From assembly GCA_963577065.1 (NCBI GenBank), contig CAUYXJ010000110.1, positions 1-8,097 on the forward strand: a DNA stretch of 8,097 nt, given 5' to 3'. Position 1 is the stretch's first letter. The number at the start of each line of letters is the position of its first letter. Below the pieces are notes generated by a model. The model searched no databases and was not told where the DNA came from. It saw only the letters and a program-made list of their open reading frames with translations. This DNA is from CAUYXJ01 sp963577065. GTDB lineage: Bacteria > Chloroflexota > Dehalococcoidia > Tepidiformales > Tepidiformaceae. The position numbers and the translations under genes were made by a program. Shown here in pieces: positions 6,704 to 8,097 of the stretch.

Positions 6704-6867
6704 GGGATGCTCATGCAGCCTGGAGGTGCAGCACAGCCCCAGGACCCATGGAGAGCGCGAGGGGCCTAGCCCTCAGGATCCGCAGGGCAGCAAAGCGCTT
6801 CGGCAAGGAAGCAGACACCTGGTAGTAGACGGGGTGCTGTACTTCCGAGTGGGCTGAGCTGGCACCC
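6704..6867 (+). ncRNA. Candidate structured RNA: long rod-like inverted repeat
   Basis: The core is a 12-bp stem without mismatches, GGAGGTGCAGCA (6722-6733) with TGCTGTACTTCC (6835-6846). It is extended inward by CCCC/GGGG (6737-6740 with 6831-6834) past a three-base bulge. Outward it is extended by CAGCC/GGCTG (6716-6720 with 6852-6856), TGC/GCA (6708-6710 with 6862-6864) and GGG/CCC (6704-6706 with 6865-6867). The core stem contains two G-U pairs that would be C-A mismatches in the other strand's transcript, so a plus-strand RNA is favoured. The apical part could hold GAGGG/CCCTC (6759-6763/6770-6774) and GCTTC/GAAGC (6797-6801/6808-6812). GGAAGCAG at 6807-6814, and TGGGCTGAGCT at 6850-6860, recall pieces of bacterial SRP RNA. 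The conserved CAGG strand and GGAA tetraloop of SRP helix 8 are absent, so I do not call it SRP RNA. No promoter or terminator is evident. Confidence 0.35.
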
Positions 6868-6874
6868 TGACAGC

Positions 6875-6906
6875 TAATAGCTCACGGAATTAATAGCTCA
6901 TGGAAT
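6875..6906. repeat. Tandem 16-bp direct repeat
   Basis: TAATAGCTCACGGAAT (6875-6890) is followed directly by TAATAGCTCATGGAAT (6891-6906), with one difference in 16 bases. It is AT-richer than its surroundings. It overlaps the 3' end and stop codon of the small minus-strand Tat ORF and lies about 360 bp ahead of the Rieske oxygenase. It could be a pair of protein-binding sites, a recent slippage duplication, or a footprint of a past insertion or deletion. Confidence 0.8.
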
Positions 6907-7055
6907 GGACGATGTCGCCTGCTAGCTCGCTTAGGAACCCGTTTCGTGGAGATTGAGCTATCCATTCGCGGGTAGACGAGGCCCCTTAGTACGATGGCCC
7001 CGGCCAGGGCAGCCAGACCCTTGACCAGGAAGTTGCGCCGCGAGACTCGCTTCAC
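6882..7055 (-). CDS. Small ORF with twin-arginine signal peptide, possibly a gene remnant
   Basis: A 57-residue reading frame starts at GTG 7053-7055 with AGGA eight bases upstream. Its N-terminus is a textbook Tat signal: KRVSRRNFLVKG (2-13) with the S-R-R-x-F-L core at residues 5-10, then a hydrophobic stretch GLAALAGAIVL (13-23). Such signals send folded, often cofactor-containing proteins across the cytoplasmic membrane. After residue 30 the sequence becomes basic and non-descript (STKRVPKRASRRHRPFHELLIP) and stops at TGA 6882-6884. No mature domain follows. It could be a genuine small Tat-signal protein like those found beside some membrane oxidoreductases, or more likely the stump of a deleted Tat substrate. 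It is divergent from the Rieske oxygenase across 211 bp. Third-position GC bias holds over the signal peptide but weakens afterwards, which favours the remnant reading. Confidence 0.5.
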   Translation of the reverse strand: MKRVSRRNFLVKGLAALAGAIVLRGLVYPRMDSSISTKRVPKRASRRHRPFHELLIP

Positions 7056-7123
7056 GCGCAAGATCCTAAGCGGTCACAGGTGCTCGCGACGGCGACACGA
7101 AGGTCCGCGCCCGGCGTGCAAAA

Positions 7124-7199
7124 CCGCGGGTTCGCGGGCGGTCGGCTCACGCCAACCAAGCTGAGCCGGGGAACGTGGTCCCCACGGGAACCACCGTGG
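7124..7199 (+). promoter_or_regulatory. Cluster of overlapping hairpins upstream of the Rieske oxygenase
   Basis: Three hairpin zones lie in 76 bases. The first is CCGCG-GGTT-CGCGG (7124-7137). The second is GGCTCA/TGAGCC around 12 bases (7144-7167). In the third, the same CCACG can pair either back (CGTGG-TCC-CCACG, 7174-7186) or forward (CCACGG-GAACCA-CCGTGG, 7182-7199). A third option, GTGGTCCC with GGG(A)ACCAC (7175-7194), overlaps both. Mutually exclusive stems sharing one strand are what an attenuator or riboswitch expression platform looks like. Only a short TTT follows the last stem, so a classical terminator is weak. It is 68 bp ahead of the start at 7267. It matches no riboswitch class I recognise. 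Confidence 0.35.
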
Positions 7200-7266
7200 C
7201 GCCTTTGAAAAAGCGTAGCATCCGCGCACGATAGCTCCGATGTCGGGGCAGGATGAGGAGATGGGC

Positions 7267-8097
7267 ATGGTCCAGGAAGCAGTCGGCCGCCGCACCCCGA
7301 TGGAGAAAGCCACCGAGCCCGAAATGGGCACGGAGCTCATCCCGAAAGAACGCTACATGTCCAAAGAGTTCATGGAGCTCGAGTGGGAGCGGCTGTGGAC
7401 GAAGGTCTGGAACATGGCGGGCCGCGAGTCCGACATCCCCAACGTGGGCGACTACTTCACGACCGAGCTCGGCCCCGAGTCGTTCCTGATCGTGCGTGAG
7501 CAGCCAGACCAGGTGCGTGCCTTCTACAACGTCTGTCCGCACCGGGGGAACCAGATCCGCAACCCGGGGATGGGCCACGCCGAGACGTTCCAGTGCGCGT
7601 ATCACTTCTTCGAATTCAACCTCGATGGCTCGAAGAAGTTCGTGCCGGACGAGAACACCTTCACCCAGGGCGTGCCTCAGGAGACGGCGCTCATCGAGGT
7701 GCCCTGCGACACCTGGGGCGGCTTCATCTTCTTCAACATGAACCCCGACGCCGAGCCGCTCGCGGAGTTCCTCGGGATCGTCCCGGAGCACCTCGCGGCC
7801 TACCACTTCGAGGACTACGCCATCGCCCAGGACCGCACGATCGCCTGGGACACGAACTGGAAGGCCTCAGTGGATGCCTTCAACGAGGTCTACCACGTCC
7901 AGGGGATCCATCCCCAAGCGCTCGAGTCGCTGGACGACATCCACGTCCAAATCGACTTGTACGAGCGGCACAACCGCTACCTGGTGCCCTTCGGGCTGGT
8001 CAGCCCGCGCTACCCCAACCAGCACGAGATCACGCGCGCGCTGGAGCAGCGGCTGCGCGAGGTCGGCACCGCGCCGGAGAGCTTCGCCGGCACGATG
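7267..8097 (+). CDS. Rieske non-heme iron oxygenase alpha subunit (3' end beyond window)
   Basis: The first 277 residues of a ring-hydroxylating-type oxygenase large subunit. In this family electrons pass from a reductase through a Rieske [2Fe-2S] cluster to a mononuclear iron that activates O2. The Rieske ligands are Cys90-x-His92 (VCPHRGNQIRNPG) and Cys110-x2-His113 (CAYHFF). The catalytic domain shows TNWKASVDAFNEVYHVQGIHP (196-216), with His210 and His215 as iron ligands and Glu207 where many relatives have a bridging Asp. The third ligand, a later carboxylate, would lie past the edge. The usual CPYHGW is here CAYHFF. I chose ATG 7267 because GAGGAG (7255-7260) sits six bases upstream; in-frame ATGs at 7240 and 7261 are alternatives. 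No partner reductase or beta subunit is visible, and the substrate is unknown. Confidence 0.93.
   Translation, partial: MVQEAVGRRTPMEKATEPEMGTELIPKERYMSKEFMELEWERLWTKVWNMAGRESDIPNVGDYFTTELGPESFLIVREQPDQVRAFYNVCPHRGNQIRNPGMGHAETFQCAYHFFEFNLDGSKKFVPDENTFTQGVPQETALIEVPCDTWGGFIFFNMNPDAEPLAEFLGIVPEHLAAYHFEDYAIAQDRTIAWDTNWKASVDAFNEVYHVQGIHPQALESLDDIHVQIDLYERHNRYLVPFGLVSPRYPNQHEITRALEQRLREVGTAPESFAGTM

Noticed and set aside
6790..6815. Bona fide SRP (4.5S) RNA helix 8
   Set aside because: GGAAGCAG matches the 3' strand, but the invariant CAGG opposite strand and the GGAA tetraloop are absent (CGCTTCGGCAA instead). I kept only a generic structured-RNA call.
7124..7142. tRNA T-arm (GGTTCG inside a GC stem)
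   Set aside because: No acceptor, D or anticodon arms at proper distances; it is better read as a simple hairpin.
7205..7234. Sigma-70 promoter (TTGAAA plus a -10) for the oxygenase
   Set aside because: TTGAAA at 7205-7210 is a fair -35, but the bases 17-18 further on (ACGATA/CGATAG) do not make a convincing -10.
7147..7806. Minus-strand ORF of 219 residues opposite the Rieske oxygenase
   Set aside because: It is antisense to the conserved Rieske domain, and the plus strand carries all cluster ligands.

Overview
This is a GC-rich bacterial window with compact genes and mostly Shine-Dalgarno-led starts. The phylogenetic anchor is a complete gyrB at 4242-6182. At 646 residues it lacks the long insertion of gamma-proteobacterial GyrB. 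Its phrasing (NIQVLEGLEAVRRRPGMYIG, HAGGKFGGGGYKVSGG, EGDSAGGSAKQGRDR) reads to me most like Chloroflexota. That placement comes from memory of the family, not from a search; other high-GC phyla remain possible.

Layout, left to right. Bases 1-545 are a degenerate tandem array with a unit of about 100 bp. Each unit carries a small hairpin whose stem sequence changes between copies while its pairing is kept. Next come a DSP-like tyrosine phosphatase on the minus strand (627-1376) and, divergently, a small unknown gene (1553-1870) that runs stop codon to stop codon into a class III CoA-transferase (CaiB/BaiF) on the minus strand. That CoA-transferase is broken by a frameshift near 2310-2327. A short dispersed copy of the array element (3241-3330) lies between it and a TrmO/TsaA-type tRNA methyltransferase (3333-3800, minus). 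Divergent from trmO is a 64-residue DUF2283 protein, followed by gyrB.

gyrB converges on an OsmC-like peroxidase (6219-6656, minus). The 610 bases after it hold no ordinary gene but are not empty. They contain a long self-complementary segment that could be a structured RNA (6704-6867), a 16-bp tandem repeat (6875-6906), a 57-residue minus-strand ORF that opens with a clear twin-arginine signal peptide (6882-7055), and a cluster of overlapping inverted repeats (7124-7199) ahead of a Rieske-type oxygenase alpha subunit. That oxygenase starts at 7267 and runs off the window at 8097.

The genes do not form one operon or one obvious pathway. Transcription changes direction repeatedly and the functions are mixed: housekeeping (gyrB, trmO), redox defence (OsmC), and catabolic or accessory enzymes (CoA-transferase, Rieske oxygenase, phosphatase). 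The least explained material is non-coding: the array and its dispersed relative, the 6704-6867 rod, and the oxygenase leader.
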